Shown: positions 23,619 to 32,985 of the stretch, piece after piece
Position numbering within the stretch: the stretch's first letter is position 1
Layout of the letters: each line of letters starts with the position of its first letter
NCBI GenBank assembly: GCA_019683805.1
Contig: JADGHQ010000003.1
Coordinates: 1-64,000, forward strand
Length of the DNA stretch: 64,000 nucleotides
Direction of reading: 5' to 3'
Source of the DNA: Thermoleophilaceae bacterium
GTDB lineage: Bacteria; Actinomycetota; Thermoleophilia; Solirubrobacterales; Thermoleophilaceae
Notes under the pieces: generated by a model
Told to the model about the DNA's origin: nothing
What the model saw: the letters and a program-made list of their open reading frames with translations, nothing else
Databases searched by the model: none
Made by a program: the position numbers and the translations under genes

Positions 23619-25217
23619 ATGGACGGCCTGATGATGGATTACCCGCTTCTCGTTCGGCAGATCGCCGAGCACGCGGAGGCGGTCTTCCCCGAGCGGGAGA
23701 TCGTCAGCCGCACCCAGGACGGAGTCGAGCGCTCGACCTATCGGCAGGTGGTGGAGCGCGCGCGCCGGCTCGCGTCGGCGCTCGCAGGGCTGGGGGTGCG
23801 GCGCGGCGATCGCGTCGCGACCTTCGCCTGGAACTCGCTGCGCCACCTCGAGCTGTACCTGGCCGTCCCGAGCATGGGCGCGGTGCTGCACACCCTCAAC
23901 ATCCGCCTCTTCGAGGAGGACCTGCGGTACATCGTCGACCACGCCGGGGACAAGGTGATCTTCCTGGACGCCTCGCTCGCCGGCGTGATGCCGCGCTTCG
24001 ACGGCGTCGAGCACGAGGTCCTGATGCCCGACGGCCCCGGCGAGCGCGAGGGGGCGCTCGCCTACGAGGAGCTCGTCGAGCGGGGCGATCCGGGCTTCGA
24101 GTTCCCCGACCTCGACGAGAACGCGGCCGCCGCGATGTGCTACACGAGCGGCACCACGGGGCGCCCGAAGGGCGTCGTGTATTCGCACCGCTCGACCGTC
24201 CTGCACTCCCTCGCCACCGCCCTGCCGAGCGTCAACGGGCTGCGCGAGTCCGACTCCGCGATGCCGGTCGTGCCGATGTTCCACGCCAACGCGTGGGGGA
24301 TCCCGTACACCGCCGCGCTCGTCGGCGCGCGTCAGGTGTTCCCGGGCCCGCGCATGGCGCCCGCCGACCTCGCGGACCTGATCGCGTCCGAGCGGGTGAC
24401 GTGGTCGGCCGGCGTCCCGACGATCTGGCAGGGCCTGCTGCAGGTCGAGGGCGCCGACCTTTCGAGCGTGCGCGAGCTGGTGGGCGGCGGCTCGGCCGTC
24501 CCCGAGGCGCTCATCCGGGCCTACGACGAGCGCTTCGGCGTGCCGCTCGTCCAGGGCTGGGGCATGACCGAGACGAGCCCGGTCGCCGCTCTCTCGCGGC
24601 TGCCGGAGGGCGTCGAGCTCGCCGAGGACGAGGCCTACGAGCTGCGCGCCTGCCAGGGCCGGCCGCTGCCGTTCGTGGAGTGGCGGATCGACGCCGAGAG
24701 CGGCGGGGAGCTCCAGGTCCGCGGCCCCTGGATCGCGCGCTCGTACTACCGCGACGAGTCGCTCGGCGACCGCTTCACCGAGGACGGCTGGCTGCGCACC
24801 GGCGACGTGGCGGAGATGCGGCGCGGCTCCTTCATCAAGCTGATCGATCGCACCAAGGACCTCGTCAAGTCCGGGGGCGAGTGGATCTCGTCGGTCGAGC
24901 TCGAGAACGCGGTGATGGCGCACCCGGATGTGCTCGAGGCCGCCGTGATCGCGGTGCCCGACGAGCGCTGGGGCGAGCGCCCGTGCGCGTGCGTGGTCAA
25001 GCGCGAGGGATCCTCCCTCGACGCCGACGGCCTGCGCGAGTTCCTCTCCGGGCGGGTCGCCAAGTGGTGGCTGCCCGAGCGCGTCGAGTTCATCGACGAG
25101 GTGCCGAAGACCTCGGTCGGCAAGTTCGACAAGAAGGCGCTGCGCGCGCGCTTCGCGGACGGGGAGCGCAGCGCTCGGGTCGGGAAGCCCGCGCCCGCCG
25201 CCGCGGCCGATGGCTGA
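23619..25217 (+). CDS. Fatty acyl-CoA synthetase (medium/long chain)
   Basis: A 532-residue ANL-superfamily enzyme that activates fatty acids as CoA thioesters through an acyl-adenylate. The phosphate loop is CYTSGTTGRPKGVVYSHRS near residue 173. The adenylation motif is QGWGMTETSPV near residue 310. The hinge GWLRTGDVAEM and the catalytic Lys in PKTSVGKFDKKALR follow. The MFHANAWGIPYTA segment is typical of medium/long-chain ligases. The gene converges on the M28 peptidase two bases after its stop. A desaturase nearby hints at a lipid-metabolism neighbourhood. Confidence 0.9.
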   Translation: MDGLMMDYPLLVRQIAEHAEAVFPEREIVSRTQDGVERSTYRQVVERARRLASALAGLGVRRGDRVATFAWNSLRHLELYLAVPSMGAVLHTLNIRLFEEDLRYIVDHAGDKVIFLDASLAGVMPRFDGVEHEVLMPDGPGEREGALAYEELVERGDPGFEFPDLDENAAAAMCYTSGTTGRPKGVVYSHRSTVLHSLATALPSVNGLRESDSAMPVVPMFHANAWGIPYTAALVGARQVFPGPRMAPADLADLIASERVTWSAGVPTIWQGLLQVEGADLSSVRELVGGGSAVPEALIRAYDERFGVPLVQGWGMTETSPVAALSRLPEGVELAEDEAYELRACQGRPLPFVEWRIDAESGGELQVRGPWIARSYYRDESLGDRFTEDGWLRTGDVAEMRRGSFIKLIDRTKDLVKSGGEWISSVELENAVMAHPDVLEAAVIAVPDERWGERPCACVVKREGSSLDADGLREFLSGRVAKWWLPERVEFIDEVPKTSVGKFDKKALRARFADGERSARVGKPAPAAAADG

Positions 25218-25219
25218 GC

Positions 25220-26401
25220 TCAGCCGCGCGCGAGACGGAGGATCGCGGCGCGCACGAGCCGCGCCGCGTCCGCCACGCTCTCGTAGCGCACGCGGTCCGG
25301 CGTGTCGGTGGGCCAGTGGTAGTCGGTGGGGATCTTGTACTCGTCCACCGAGCCGAGCATCAGCGCCGGGTAGCCGGCCCTGAGCGCCACGGTGGCGTCG
25401 GTCGAGTTGCGGAAACGCAGCCCTGGGTAAACGAAGATGCCGAGCTCCCGCGCGCACTCGTGCAGCAGCTCGAGCAGGTCCCGCGAGTACCTGCGCATGC
25501 GCAGCATCCCCTCCGCCTCGAGCGCGAGCAGGTGCGGCGATCCGACGGTGTCGAGGCAGATGACGCGCGTGCGGTCGCGCGGCAGGCGCGGGAAGTGGCG
25601 CCGGCCCCACGCCTGCATCCCCTCGAGCAGCGACTCCTCTGAGCCCGTGAAGACGAGCAGCACGCGGATGCCGCGCGGCGGGTCGGCCGCGAGCCAGTGC
25701 GCGAGCGAGAGCAGCGCGGCGACCCCGGTCGCGTTGTCGTTCGCCCCGGGGACGACGCGGCGCAGGCCGATGTCGGCCATCGCGGCCGCGTAGCCGGCCG
25801 AGATCGCGGCGCCCGCGACGCGCAGGCCCGAGCTGCGCGCGAGCGAGCCGAGCGCGGCGAGCGCAGGGCCCGCGACGGCGCCCCACATGGTGGGGGGCGT
25901 CGTCTTCGCGCGCTCGGCGAGCCTGGGGAGGCGGCGCAGCACCGCGCGCGGAAGCTCCGGGTGGAAGACGAGGCCCGAGTGGGCGGCGTCGTAGTGCGCG
26001 GCCACGACCACCGTCCGCGCGGCCTCCGCGGGGCCGAGCTCGACGGTGAGGTTCGTCGTCGTCCGCTTCGGCAGCGCGATGCGCCGCAGCACGTGCGGCC
26101 CCGCGTCGACGTCGTCGGCCGCCGCGGCGGCGGCGAGCGCCCCCAGCAGGGCGCCGCGGCGCCCGCCGAGCGCCGCCGCGGCGACGCCGGCCGCCGCCGT
26201 TATCCCGATCGGCAGCCAGTAGCCGCCGTGGACCGACTCGCGCTCTCGCCTCACCGGGAGGCCGAGGCCGGCGAGCTCGGCCGCGATCAGCTCGGCCGCG
26301 GCCAGCTCCCCCGCGGTCGCCGAGCCGCGCTCGAGCGCGGCGAGCCGCTCCACGCGCTCGCGCAGCTCAGGGACGCCGAGCAGCCCCTCGTCCGCGCTCA
26401 A
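25220..26401 (-). CDS. M28-family metallopeptidase with membrane segments
   Basis: A 393-residue protein. The N-terminal 80 residues are Ala/Leu/Glu-rich. Hydrophobic stretches near 88-120 (WLPIGITAAAGVAAAALGG) suggest membrane insertion. The metal-binding motifs of M28 aminopeptidases are visible: VVAAHYDAAHSG, PGANDNATGVAALLSLAH, VFTGSEESLLEGMQAW, CLDTVG and the late YHWPTDTPDRV. The only plausible start is a TTG at 26401 that overlaps the desaturase stop as TTGA, so translation is probably coupled. The substrate is unknown. Confidence 0.82.
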   Translation of the reverse strand: MSADEGLLGVPELRERVERLAALERGSATAGELAAAELIAAELAGLGLPVRRERESVHGGYWLPIGITAAAGVAAAALGGRRGALLGALAAAAAADDVDAGPHVLRRIALPKRTTTNLTVELGPAEAARTVVVAAHYDAAHSGLVFHPELPRAVLRRLPRLAERAKTTPPTMWGAVAGPALAALGSLARSSGLRVAGAAISAGYAAAMADIGLRRVVPGANDNATGVAALLSLAHWLAADPPRGIRVLLVFTGSEESLLEGMQAWGRRHFPRLPRDRTRVICLDTVGSPHLLALEAEGMLRMRRYSRDLLELLHECARELGIFVYPGLRFRNSTDATVALRAGYPALMLGSVDEYKIPTDYHWPTDTPDRVRYESVADAARLVRAAILRLARG

Positions 26402-27309
26402 CCCGCCGCCCCGGCTCGCCGCTCTTCCTGCCGCTCGGGGCTGATGAGGACGACGTCGCGCGCGAGCCCGAGCCGGCGCAGCGCCGCGATCACGAGCGCG
26501 GAGAGGTCGAGCTCCCACCAGCGCAGCCCGTGGCGGGCGGAGCGGGGGAAGGCGTGGTGGTTGTGATGCCAGGACTCGCCGAGCGACGGCAGGGCGAGCC
26601 AGAAGACGTTGGTCGACCGGTCCTCGGTCGCAAAGCGCCGCCGGCCGTGGAAGTGGCAGACCGAGTTGACGCTCCAGGTGACGTGGTGGAGCAGGAACAC
26701 CCGCACGAGCCCGCCCCAGATCAGGCCGGTCACCGCGCCGCTCAGCTCGCCGGTGAGCAGCCAGCCGGCGGCGAAGGGGATCGCGAGCGTGAGCGCGACG
26801 AGCAGCGGGAAGGCGCGGTCGATCGCGCGCATCCCCGGATCCTCGACGAGGTCGCGCGCGTAGCGTCTGTGGTCGGCGGTCCCCTGCGTCTCGAACAGCC
26901 AGCCCATGTGGGCGTGCCAGAGCCCGCGCAGCACGCCGCGCACGCCGGGGCCGTGGCCGTGCGGGGAGTGGGGGTCGCCCTCGACGTCGGTGAAGGCGTG
27001 GTGCTTGCGGTGGTCCGCGACCCAGTCGATCACCGCGCCCTGCACGGCCATCGAGCCGAGCACGGCGAAGGCGTAGCGGACCGCCCTCGGCGCGTCGAAC
27101 GCGCGATGGGTGAGGAGGCGGTGGAAGCCGACGGTGACCCCGAGCCCCGTGAGCAGGTACATCCCCGCGAGGATCGCGAGGTCGCTCCAGCCGACGCCGC
27201 CGTTCCAGAGCAGCACGAGCGCCGCCACGAAGCCGGCGAAGGGGAGCAGCACGCCGATCAGCGTGACGGTGCGCTCGGCCTGCGAGAGGGTGCGCTCCGT
27301 CTCTGACAT
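26398..27309 (-). CDS. Membrane acyl-CoA (delta-9 type) fatty acid desaturase
   Basis: A 303-residue integral membrane di-iron desaturase with the three histidine boxes HRLLTH, HRKHH and HHNHH. Two pairs of hydrophobic helices separate them. The first box follows GLGVTVGFH, and the second is in WVADHRKHHAFTDVEGDPHSPH, as in stearoyl-CoA-type desaturases. It would introduce a cis double bond and adjust membrane fluidity. A PucR-type regulator is divergently transcribed 61 bp away and probably controls it. A TACGCT box six bases upstream of the ATG indicates a leaderless mRNA. Confidence 0.93.
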   Translation of the reverse strand: MSETERTLSQAERTVTLIGVLLPFAGFVAALVLLWNGGVGWSDLAILAGMYLLTGLGVTVGFHRLLTHRAFDAPRAVRYAFAVLGSMAVQGAVIDWVADHRKHHAFTDVEGDPHSPHGHGPGVRGVLRGLWHAHMGWLFETQGTADHRRYARDLVEDPGMRAIDRAFPLLVALTLAIPFAAGWLLTGELSGAVTGLIWGGLVRVFLLHHVTWSVNSVCHFHGRRRFATEDRSTNVFWLALPSLGESWHHNHHAFPRSARHGLRWWELDLSALVIAALRRLGLARDVVLISPERQEERRAGAAG

Positions 27310-27315
27310 GCTCTG

Positions 27316-27321
27316 AGCGTA
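27316..27321 (-). promoter_or_regulatory. -10 box TACGCT for the desaturase
   Basis: On the minus strand TACGCT ends six bases before the desaturase ATG at 27309. Confidence 0.5.
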
Positions 27322-27370
27322 TGAACGGCTTCGGGTTGCGATCTACCGCCGTCCGGCACATCATCGCGGT

Positions 27371-28555
27371 GTGGCTTTGAGCGATCGCACAAATGTGCTG
27401 CGCCCGGCGCCCTGGCAGTCCCTCGACCCGGCGGTCGCCGAGCCGCTCTGGCCGGTCGTCCCGCGGCTCGTCGAGGAGGTGATGGCCGCCGTGCTCGCCG
27501 CCGTGCCGATGTACGAGGGCGTCCTCGACCACAACGTCAAGCGCGGCGTGGAGCAGGGGCTGCGGGGGTTCCTCGAGCTGATCGAGGGCCGGCACGGCGG
27601 CCAGCTCCCGGGCCGCGACGTGTACGTCTGGTTCGGCCGCGGCGAGTCGCGCAACGGGCGGCCGCTCGACGCGCTGCTCACGGCCTACCGGGCCGGCGCG
27701 CAGGTGGCGTGGCGCGGGCTCGCGGAGGCGGGTCACCGCGCCGGGCTCGAGCCGAGCACGCTCTACACCCTCGCGGAGGCGATCTTCGCCTACGTCGACG
27801 AGCTCTCCTCGGCGTCGGCCGAGGGCTTCGCGCAGGAGCAGTCCGTGCTCGCGCAGGAGCGCCAGGAGCGGTGCCGGCGGCTGGTCGAGCTGCTCCTGCG
27901 CGAGCCGCCCTCGGACCCGACGGAGCTCGAGGAGACGGCGCGCGCGGTGCCCTGGGAGCTGCCGCGCCGGCTCGCGGTGCTCGTGCTCGCCGAGGAGGAT
28001 GTGCGGCGCGTCGAGGCGCGGCTGCCCGCCGACGCGATCGTCGCCGCCCGCGGCGGCCTCGCGCGCGCGGTCGTCCCCGATCCCGAAGGACCCGGCCGCC
28101 GCGCCGCGCTCGAGCGGGCGCTAGGCGGCGCGCCCGCCGGCCTCGGCCCCGCCGTCGTGCCCGTAGAGGCGGCGCGCTCGGCGCGCGAGGCGCAGCTCGC
28201 CTTCGCGATCGCGCGCGAGCGGCCGGAGGCCGGCCTCGTCGCAGCGCGCGAGCGGCTGCTCGACGTCATCCTCGCGCAGGACAGGATCCTCGCCGGAGAG
28301 CTCGTGCGCCGCAGGCTCGCGCCGCTCGAGGAGCTCCCCGCGGGCGCGCGCGAGCGCCTGCTCCAGACGCTCGCGGCGTGGCTAGAGTGCCAGGGCAGTG
28401 CGCGCGCCGCCGCAAGGCGGCTCCACGTGCACGTGCAGACGGTGCGCTATCGGCTCGGCCGGCTGCGCGAGCTGCTCGGCGACGCGCTCGACGAGCCGCG
28501 CGCGCGGCTCGAGCTCGAGCTGGCGCTGCGCGTCGCCGGGCTCGCCTACCCGTAG
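27371..28555 (+). CDS. PucR-type helix-turn-helix transcriptional regulator
   Basis: A 394-residue regulator. The N-terminal region (about 20-150) is helical and resembles the sensor part of PucR/CdaR-like actinobacterial proteins. A central GGDEF-like region (about 190-290) lacks catalytic motifs. The C-terminal PucR helix-turn-helix lies near 335-390: LAAWLECQGSARAAARRL followed by HVHVQTVRYRLGRLRELLG. It is divergent from the fatty acid desaturase. PucR-type FasR controls fatty acid synthesis in Streptomyces, so control of membrane lipid unsaturation is a reasonable inference. Confidence 0.8.
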   Translation: MALSDRTNVLRPAPWQSLDPAVAEPLWPVVPRLVEEVMAAVLAAVPMYEGVLDHNVKRGVEQGLRGFLELIEGRHGGQLPGRDVYVWFGRGESRNGRPLDALLTAYRAGAQVAWRGLAEAGHRAGLEPSTLYTLAEAIFAYVDELSSASAEGFAQEQSVLAQERQERCRRLVELLLREPPSDPTELEETARAVPWELPRRLAVLVLAEEDVRRVEARLPADAIVAARGGLARAVVPDPEGPGRRAALERALGGAPAGLGPAVVPVEAARSAREAQLAFAIARERPEAGLVAARERLLDVILAQDRILAGELVRRRLAPLEELPAGARERLLQTLAAWLECQGSARAAARRLHVHVQTVRYRLGRLRELLGDALDEPRARLELELALRVAGLAYP

Positions 28556-28584
28556 GGCTCGCGCAGCGACGCGGGACCATGCCG

Positions 28585-28613
28585 TTGCAGCGGACGAGCG
28601 TCCGTGATAACGT
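28585..28613 (+). promoter_or_regulatory. Promoter of the XRE-leuCDB operon with spacer operator
   Basis: TTGCAG (28585-28590) and TAACGT (28608-28613) are separated by 17 bp. The spacer holds an inverted repeat, CGGAC-GAGC-GTCCG (28591-28604). The GTG start at 28623 lies nine bases beyond the -10. A repressor at the repeat would occlude RNA polymerase; the first gene of the transcript is itself an HTH regulator. Confidence 0.65.
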
Positions 28614-28622
28614 ACAGAGCCC

Positions 28623-29216
28623 GTGACGACCGCCACCCCCATCGTCGAGCCCCAGGCCGTCGGCAGCCGCGTGCGCGCGCTGCGTGAGGGCATGGGGCTG
28701 TCGCTGCGCGAGCTCGCGGAGCGCAGCGGCGTCTCCGCCCAGATGCTGAGCCAGGTCGAGCGCGGCGCTACCAGCCCCACGCTCGCCGTCGCCGGCCGCA
28801 TCGCCTCGGGCCTCGAGCTGACGCTCTCGCAGCTGCTGCGGCTCGACGAGTCGGACGGCGTGACGGTCGTGCGCAGGGACGAGCGGTTGAGGCCCGCCCA
28901 GCGCGTGCCCGGCCACCGCTTCGAGGTGCTCACGCCCGCGCTGCCCGGCCAGCGTGCGGAGGTCTCGCAGCACGTGCTCGAGCCGGGCGCCGCCACGGGC
29001 GGCCCCGACGATCCCCCGATGCACGAGCCGGGCAGTCGCGAGACGGCGGTCGTCCTGCGCGGGCGGCTCACGCTGGTCTGCGACGGCGCCTGCCACGAGC
29101 TCGGCGAGGGCGACGCCGTGACCTTCGACGCGGACCTGCCGCACCATTTCGAGAACCCCGGCGAGGCGGACGCGGAGTTCCTCGCGGTCGTCTCCGCAGG
29201 CCTCAGGAGGAGCTAG
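28623..29216 (+). CDS. XRE-family regulator with cupin sensor domain
   Basis: A 197-residue regulator. The XRE helix-turn-helix spans about residues 15-70: [19 protein letters not shown], then [21 protein letters not shown] cupin_2 domain at about 110-190 includes [19 protein letters not shown] and [12 protein letters not shown]. This layout is common in amino acid and amine catabolism regulators. Here the gene starts an operon with leuC, leuD, a methyltransferase, leuB and ilvE. It may therefore control leucine synthesis, and an inverted repeat inside its own promoter suggests autoregulation. The ligand is unknown. Confidence 0.87.
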   Translation: MTTATPIVEPQAVGSRVRALREGMGLSLRELAERSGVSAQMLSQVERGATSPTLAVAGRIASGLELTLSQLLRLDESDGVTVVRRDERLRPAQRVPGHRFEVLTPALPGQRAEVSQHVLEPGAATGGPDDPPMHEPGSRETAVVLRGRLTLVCDGACHELGEGDAVTFDADLPHHFENPGEADAEFLAVVSAGLRRS

Positions 29217-29224
29217 ACGCCACC

Positions 29225-30607
29225 ATGCCCAAGACGCTGTTCGAGAAGATCTGGGAGGCCCACGAGATCGAGCCCGGCCTGCTCTGGATCGACCTGCACC
29301 TCGTGCACGAGGTCACCTCGCCGCAGGCCTTCGAGGGGCTCCGGCTCGCCGGCCGCGAGGTGCGCCGGCCCGACCGCACCCTCGCGACCGCCGACCACAA
29401 CGTCCCGACCGACGGCTCGACGCGCGCCGACCAGATCCGCGACCAGCTCTCGCGCGTGCAGGTCGAGACGCTCGAGCGCAACTGCGCGGAGTTCGGCGTG
29501 CCGCTCTACTCGATCGGCTCCCGCCGCCAGGGCATCGTGCACGTCATCGGGCCGGAGCTCGGGGTCACGCAGCCCGGCATGACGATCGTCTGCGGCGACT
29601 CGCACACCGCCACGCACGGCGCGTTCGGCGCGCTCGCGTTCGGGATCGGGACGAGCGAGGTCGAGCACGTGCTCGCCACCCAGACGCTGCGCCAGGCCAA
29701 GCCGAAGGCGATGCGCATCACCTATGTCGGCGAGCTCGGCTTCGGGGTCACGCCGAAGGACCTGATCCTCGGCACGATCGGCCGCATCGGCACCGGCGGC
29801 GGCGTGGGCCACGTGATCGAGTACGCGGGCCCCGTGATCGAGGGGATCTCGATGGAGGGCCGCATGACGATCTGCAACATGACGATCGAGGGCGGCGGCC
29901 GCGCCGGCATGGTCGCGCCCGACGACACCACCTTCGAGTGGATCGAGGGCCGCGAGGCGGCGCCCGAGGACTTCGACGAGGCGGTGGCGCGCTGGCGCGA
30001 GCTGCGCAGCGACGAGGGGGCGAGCTTCGACACCGAGGTCGAGATCGACGCCTCCGAGATCTCGCCGCAGGTCACCTGGGGGACGACCCCGGGCATGGTC
30101 ACCGACGTGACCGGCACGGTGCCCGAGCCACGCAGCGAGGCCGATGAGCGCGCGCTCGCCTACATGGGCCTCGAGCCGGGCACGGCGATCGAGGAGATCG
30201 AGCTCGACCGCGTGTTCATCGGCTCGTGCACGAACTCGCGGATCGGCGACCTGCGCGCCGCCGCGAAGATGGTCGCGGGCCGCAAGGTCCACCCGCGCGT
30301 GCGGGCGATGGTCGTGCCGGGCTCCCAGCAGGTGCGCGCGCAGGCCGAAGCCGAGGGGCTCGACCGCATCTTCAAGGAGGCGGGCTTCGACTGGCGCTCG
30401 GCGGGCTGCTCGATGTGCCTCGGCATGAACCCCGACACGCTCTCGCCGGGCGAGCGCTGCGCCTCGACCTCGAACCGCAACTTCGAGGGGCGCCAGGGGC
30501 GCGGCGGCCGCACGCACCTCGTCAGCCCGGAGATGGCGGCGGCCGCCGCGATCGCCGGGCACTTCGTCGACATCCGCAACTGGGACCGCGAGGAGGCACT
30601 CGTCTAG
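29225..30607 (+). CDS. leuC: 3-Isopropylmalate dehydratase, large subunit
   Basis: A 460-residue [4Fe-4S] aconitase-family subunit that isomerises 2- to 3-isopropylmalate with LeuD. Substrate and cluster motifs include [21 protein letters not shown]-type sequence near residue 120. [13 protein letters not shown] near residue 335 and the CSMCLGMN pair near residue 395 supply cluster ligands. An AGGAGG lies about 15 bases upstream, inside the end of the XRE gene. leuD begins at the next base after the stop. Confidence 0.96.
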   Translation: MPKTLFEKIWEAHEIEPGLLWIDLHLVHEVTSPQAFEGLRLAGREVRRPDRTLATADHNVPTDGSTRADQIRDQLSRVQVETLERNCAEFGVPLYSIGSRRQGIVHVIGPELGVTQPGMTIVCGDSHTATHGAFGALAFGIGTSEVEHVLATQTLRQAKPKAMRITYVGELGFGVTPKDLILGTIGRIGTGGGVGHVIEYAGPVIEGISMEGRMTICNMTIEGGGRAGMVAPDDTTFEWIEGREAAPEDFDEAVARWRELRSDEGASFDTEVEIDASEISPQVTWGTTPGMVTDVTGTVPEPRSEADERALAYMGLEPGTAIEEIELDRVFIGSCTNSRIGDLRAAAKMVAGRKVHPRVRAMVVPGSQQVRAQAEAEGLDRIFKEAGFDWRSAGCSMCLGMNPDTLSPGERCASTSNRNFEGRQGRGGRTHLVSPEMAAAAAIAGHFVDIRNWDREEALV

Positions 30608-31171
30608 ATGGAGCCGATCAACGTCGTCACGGGAGGCGTCACGGTCCTCGACCGCGCCGACGTCGACACCGACCAGATCATGCCGGCGCAGTTCCTCAAG
30701 CGGATCGAGCGCACGGGCTTCGGCGAGTTCCTCTTCTACGAGTGGCGCAAGGACCCGAGCTGGCGGCTCGACAAGAACCCGATCCTCGTCACCGGCCCTA
30801 ACTTCGGCTGCGGCTCCTCGCGCGAGCACGCGCCGTGGGGCCTGCAGGACTACGGCTTCAGGGCGATCGTCGCCCCGTCGTTCGCGGACATCTTCTTCAA
30901 CAACTGCACGAAGATCGGCCTGCTGCCGGTCGTGCTGCCCGAGGAGGACGTGCGCTCGCTCATGCAGGCGGACGAGGCGACGATCGACCTCGCGCGCCAG
31001 ACCGTCGAGTGGGACGGCCGCAGCGCCTCGTTCGAGATCGACCCCGAGGTCAAGCACCGGCTGCTGAACGGGCTCGACGACATCGGCGTCACCCTCCAGA
31101 GCGAGGAAGCGATCGCCGCCTACGAGCGCGAGCGCGAGCGCAGCGGCCCCGTGACCACCGCGCTCGCGTGA
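30608..31171 (+). CDS. leuD: 3-Isopropylmalate dehydratase, small subunit
   Basis: A 187-residue swivel-domain partner of LeuC. It shows [19 protein letters not shown] and the substrate-binding loop [20 protein letters not shown]. The conserved [18 protein letters not shown] follows. It starts directly after leuC and its stop overlaps the methyltransferase GTG as GTGA. This places all four genes leuC to leuB in one coupled transcript. Because CimA is encoded downstream, LeuCD probably also acts on citramalate. Confidence 0.96.
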   Translation: MEPINVVTGGVTVLDRADVDTDQIMPAQFLKRIERTGFGEFLFYEWRKDPSWRLDKNPILVTGPNFGCGSSREHAPWGLQDYGFRAIVAPSFADIFFNNCTKIGLLPVVLPEEDVRSLMQADEATIDLARQTVEWDGRSASFEIDPEVKHRLLNGLDDIGVTLQSEEAIAAYERERERSGPVTTALA

Positions 31172-31944
31172 GCGGCGGGGCGGGGTCGACCCGCGACTGG
31201 GACGCGAGCGTCTACGACCGCGTGTCGGACCCTCAGCTCGACTGGGGCAGGCGCGTGGTCGAGCGGCTCGCGCTCGAAGGCGACGAGACCGTGCTCGACG
31301 CGGGCTGCGGCACCGGGCGGGTGACGGCCCTGCTGCTCGAGCGGCTGCCGCGCGGGCGCGTGATCGCGGTCGACGGCTCGCCGGCGATGGCGGAGAAGGC
31401 GCGCGCGGCGCTGCCCGCCGACCGGGTCGAGGTGCGCGTCGCGGACCTGCTCGAGCTCGAGCTCGAGGAGCCCGTCGACGCCGCCTTCTCGACGGCCGTC
31501 TTCCACTGGATCGCCGACCGACCGCGGCTGTTCCGCAGGCTCCACGCCGCGCTCCGACCGGGGGCGCGGCTCGTGGCCCAGTGCGGCGGCCAGGGCAACC
31601 TCGCGGGCTTCATGGAGGAGGTCGAGGCGGTGATCGCGCGCGAGCCGTTCGCGGCAGCGCTCGAGGGCTGGGAGCGGCCGTGGCTCTTCTCGTCGCCCGC
31701 CGAGGCCGCGCTCGCGCTCGCCGACGCCGGCTTCGAGCAGGTCGACTGCTGGCTCGAGCCGGCGCCCGTCGTCCTCGACGACCCCCGCGACTTCCTGCGC
31801 ACCGTCGTGCTTGCGCCTCACCTCGACGTGCTCCCCGACGAGCTCGGTGACGAGCTGCTCGACCGCGTGCTCGAGCGTGCGGGCGCGCCGCTCACGCTCG
31901 ACTACGTGCGCCTCAACATCACAGCCACGAGAGGAGACGACTAG
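31168..31944 (+). CDS. SAM-dependent methyltransferase (trans-aconitate methyltransferase-like)
   Basis: A 258-residue class I methyltransferase. The SAM motif I is [19 protein letters not shown] near residue 40, motif II is [15 protein letters not shown], and the Tam-like segment [26 protein letters not shown] follows. The overall pattern resembles trans-aconitate 2-methyltransferase. It is wedged between leuD and leuB, overlapping the first by four bases and abutting the second. Yeast Tmt1 methylates both trans-aconitate and 3-isopropylmalate, so esterification of a leucine-pathway acid or a LeuCD by-product is plausible. That role is inference. Confidence 0.82.
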   Translation: MSGGAGSTRDWDASVYDRVSDPQLDWGRRVVERLALEGDETVLDAGCGTGRVTALLLERLPRGRVIAVDGSPAMAEKARAALPADRVEVRVADLLELELEEPVDAAFSTAVFHWIADRPRLFRRLHAALRPGARLVAQCGGQGNLAGFMEEVEAVIAREPFAAALEGWERPWLFSSPAEAALALADAGFEQVDCWLEPAPVVLDDPRDFLRTVVLAPHLDVLPDELGDELLDRVLERAGAPLTLDYVRLNITATRGDD

Positions 31945-32967
31945 ATGGCAAGGCCCAGGATCGTCGCCCTGCCGGGCGACGGCATCGGCCCCGAGATCAT
32001 GGCGGCCGCGCGCGAGCTGCTCGAGCGCCTCGGCGACTTCGAGATCGAGGAGCGCCCGATCGGCGGCGCCTCGATCGACGCGCACGGCACGGCCCTCACA
32101 GACGAGACGCTCGCGGCCTGCAGGCGGGCGGACGCCGTGCTGCTGGCGGCCGTGGGCGGCCCGAAGTGGGACACGACCGACCCCGACGCGCCGCGGCCCG
32201 AGCAGGGCCTGCTCGGCCTGCGCAAGGGCCTCGGGCTGTTCGCGAACCTGCGTCCCGTGCGGCCCCCGCGCGCGCTGCTCGACGGAAGCCCCCTGCGGCG
32301 CGAGCGGATCGAGGGCACGGACCTGCTCGTTGTGAGGGAGCTGACCGGCGGGATCTACTTCGGCGAGCGCGGGCGCGAGGACGCGCGCGCCTTCGACACG
32401 TGCGTCTACAGCGTCGAGGAGATCGAGCGCATCGCCGAGGTGGCGTTCCGCTTCGCGCGCCGGAAGGTGACGAGCGTGGACAAGGCCAACGTGCTCGAGA
32501 CCTCGCGCCTGTGGCGGGAGACGGTCACGCGCGCGGCCGAGGGCCGCGACGTCGAGCTCGAGCACCTGCTCGTCGACAACGCCGCGATGCAGCTCGTCTC
32601 GCGGCCGGCGGAGTTCGACGTGATTCTCACCGAGAACATGTTCGGCGACATCCTCAGCGACGAGGCCGCGATGCTCACCGGCTCGATCGGGATGCTCCCG
32701 AGCGCGTCCGTCGGCGACAGCGGCCCCGGCCTCTTCGAGCCGGTCCACGGCTCGGCGCCCGACATCGCCGGCACGGGACGGGCGAACCCCCTCGCGATGT
32801 TCGGCTCGGTGGCCATGATGCTGCGCTACGGGCTCGGTCGCCAGGAAGAGGCGGCGGCCGTAGAATCGGCGGTGGATCGGGCGCTCGAGGCGGGCCTGCG
32901 GACCCGCGACCTCGGCGGCGAAGCCGGAACGGAGGACGCCACGAAGGCCGTCCTCGCGAACCTCTAA
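31945..32967 (+). CDS. leuB: 3-Isopropylmalate dehydrogenase
   Basis: A 340-residue NAD-dependent decarboxylating dehydrogenase that makes 4-methyl-2-oxopentanoate. It shows [14 protein letters not shown] at the N-terminus and [12 protein letters not shown] near residue 95. The catalytic and metal-binding [25 protein letters not shown] follows, then [20 protein letters not shown] near residue 268. The ATG directly follows the methyltransferase stop and is preceded by GAGGAGA. It also serves the citramalate route to 2-oxobutanoate if CimA is active. Confidence 0.96.
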   Translation: MARPRIVALPGDGIGPEIMAAARELLERLGDFEIEERPIGGASIDAHGTALTDETLAACRRADAVLLAAVGGPKWDTTDPDAPRPEQGLLGLRKGLGLFANLRPVRPPRALLDGSPLRRERIEGTDLLVVRELTGGIYFGERGREDARAFDTCVYSVEEIERIAEVAFRFARRKVTSVDKANVLETSRLWRETVTRAAEGRDVELEHLLVDNAAMQLVSRPAEFDVILTENMFGDILSDEAAMLTGSIGMLPSASVGDSGPGLFEPVHGSAPDIAGTGRANPLAMFGSVAMMLRYGLGRQEEAAAVESAVDRALEAGLRTRDLGGEAGTEDATKAVLANL

Positions 32968-32985
32968 CGACGCAGGAGGAAGTAC

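Noticed and set aside
22314-25886. A 1190-codon open frame on the minus strand
   Set aside because: It lies antisense to leuA, the iron-type dehydrogenase and the acyl-CoA ligase. Its composition is the Arg/Gly/His-rich shadow expected opposite GC-rich genes. Only its overlap with the M28 peptidase region on another frame is meaningful.
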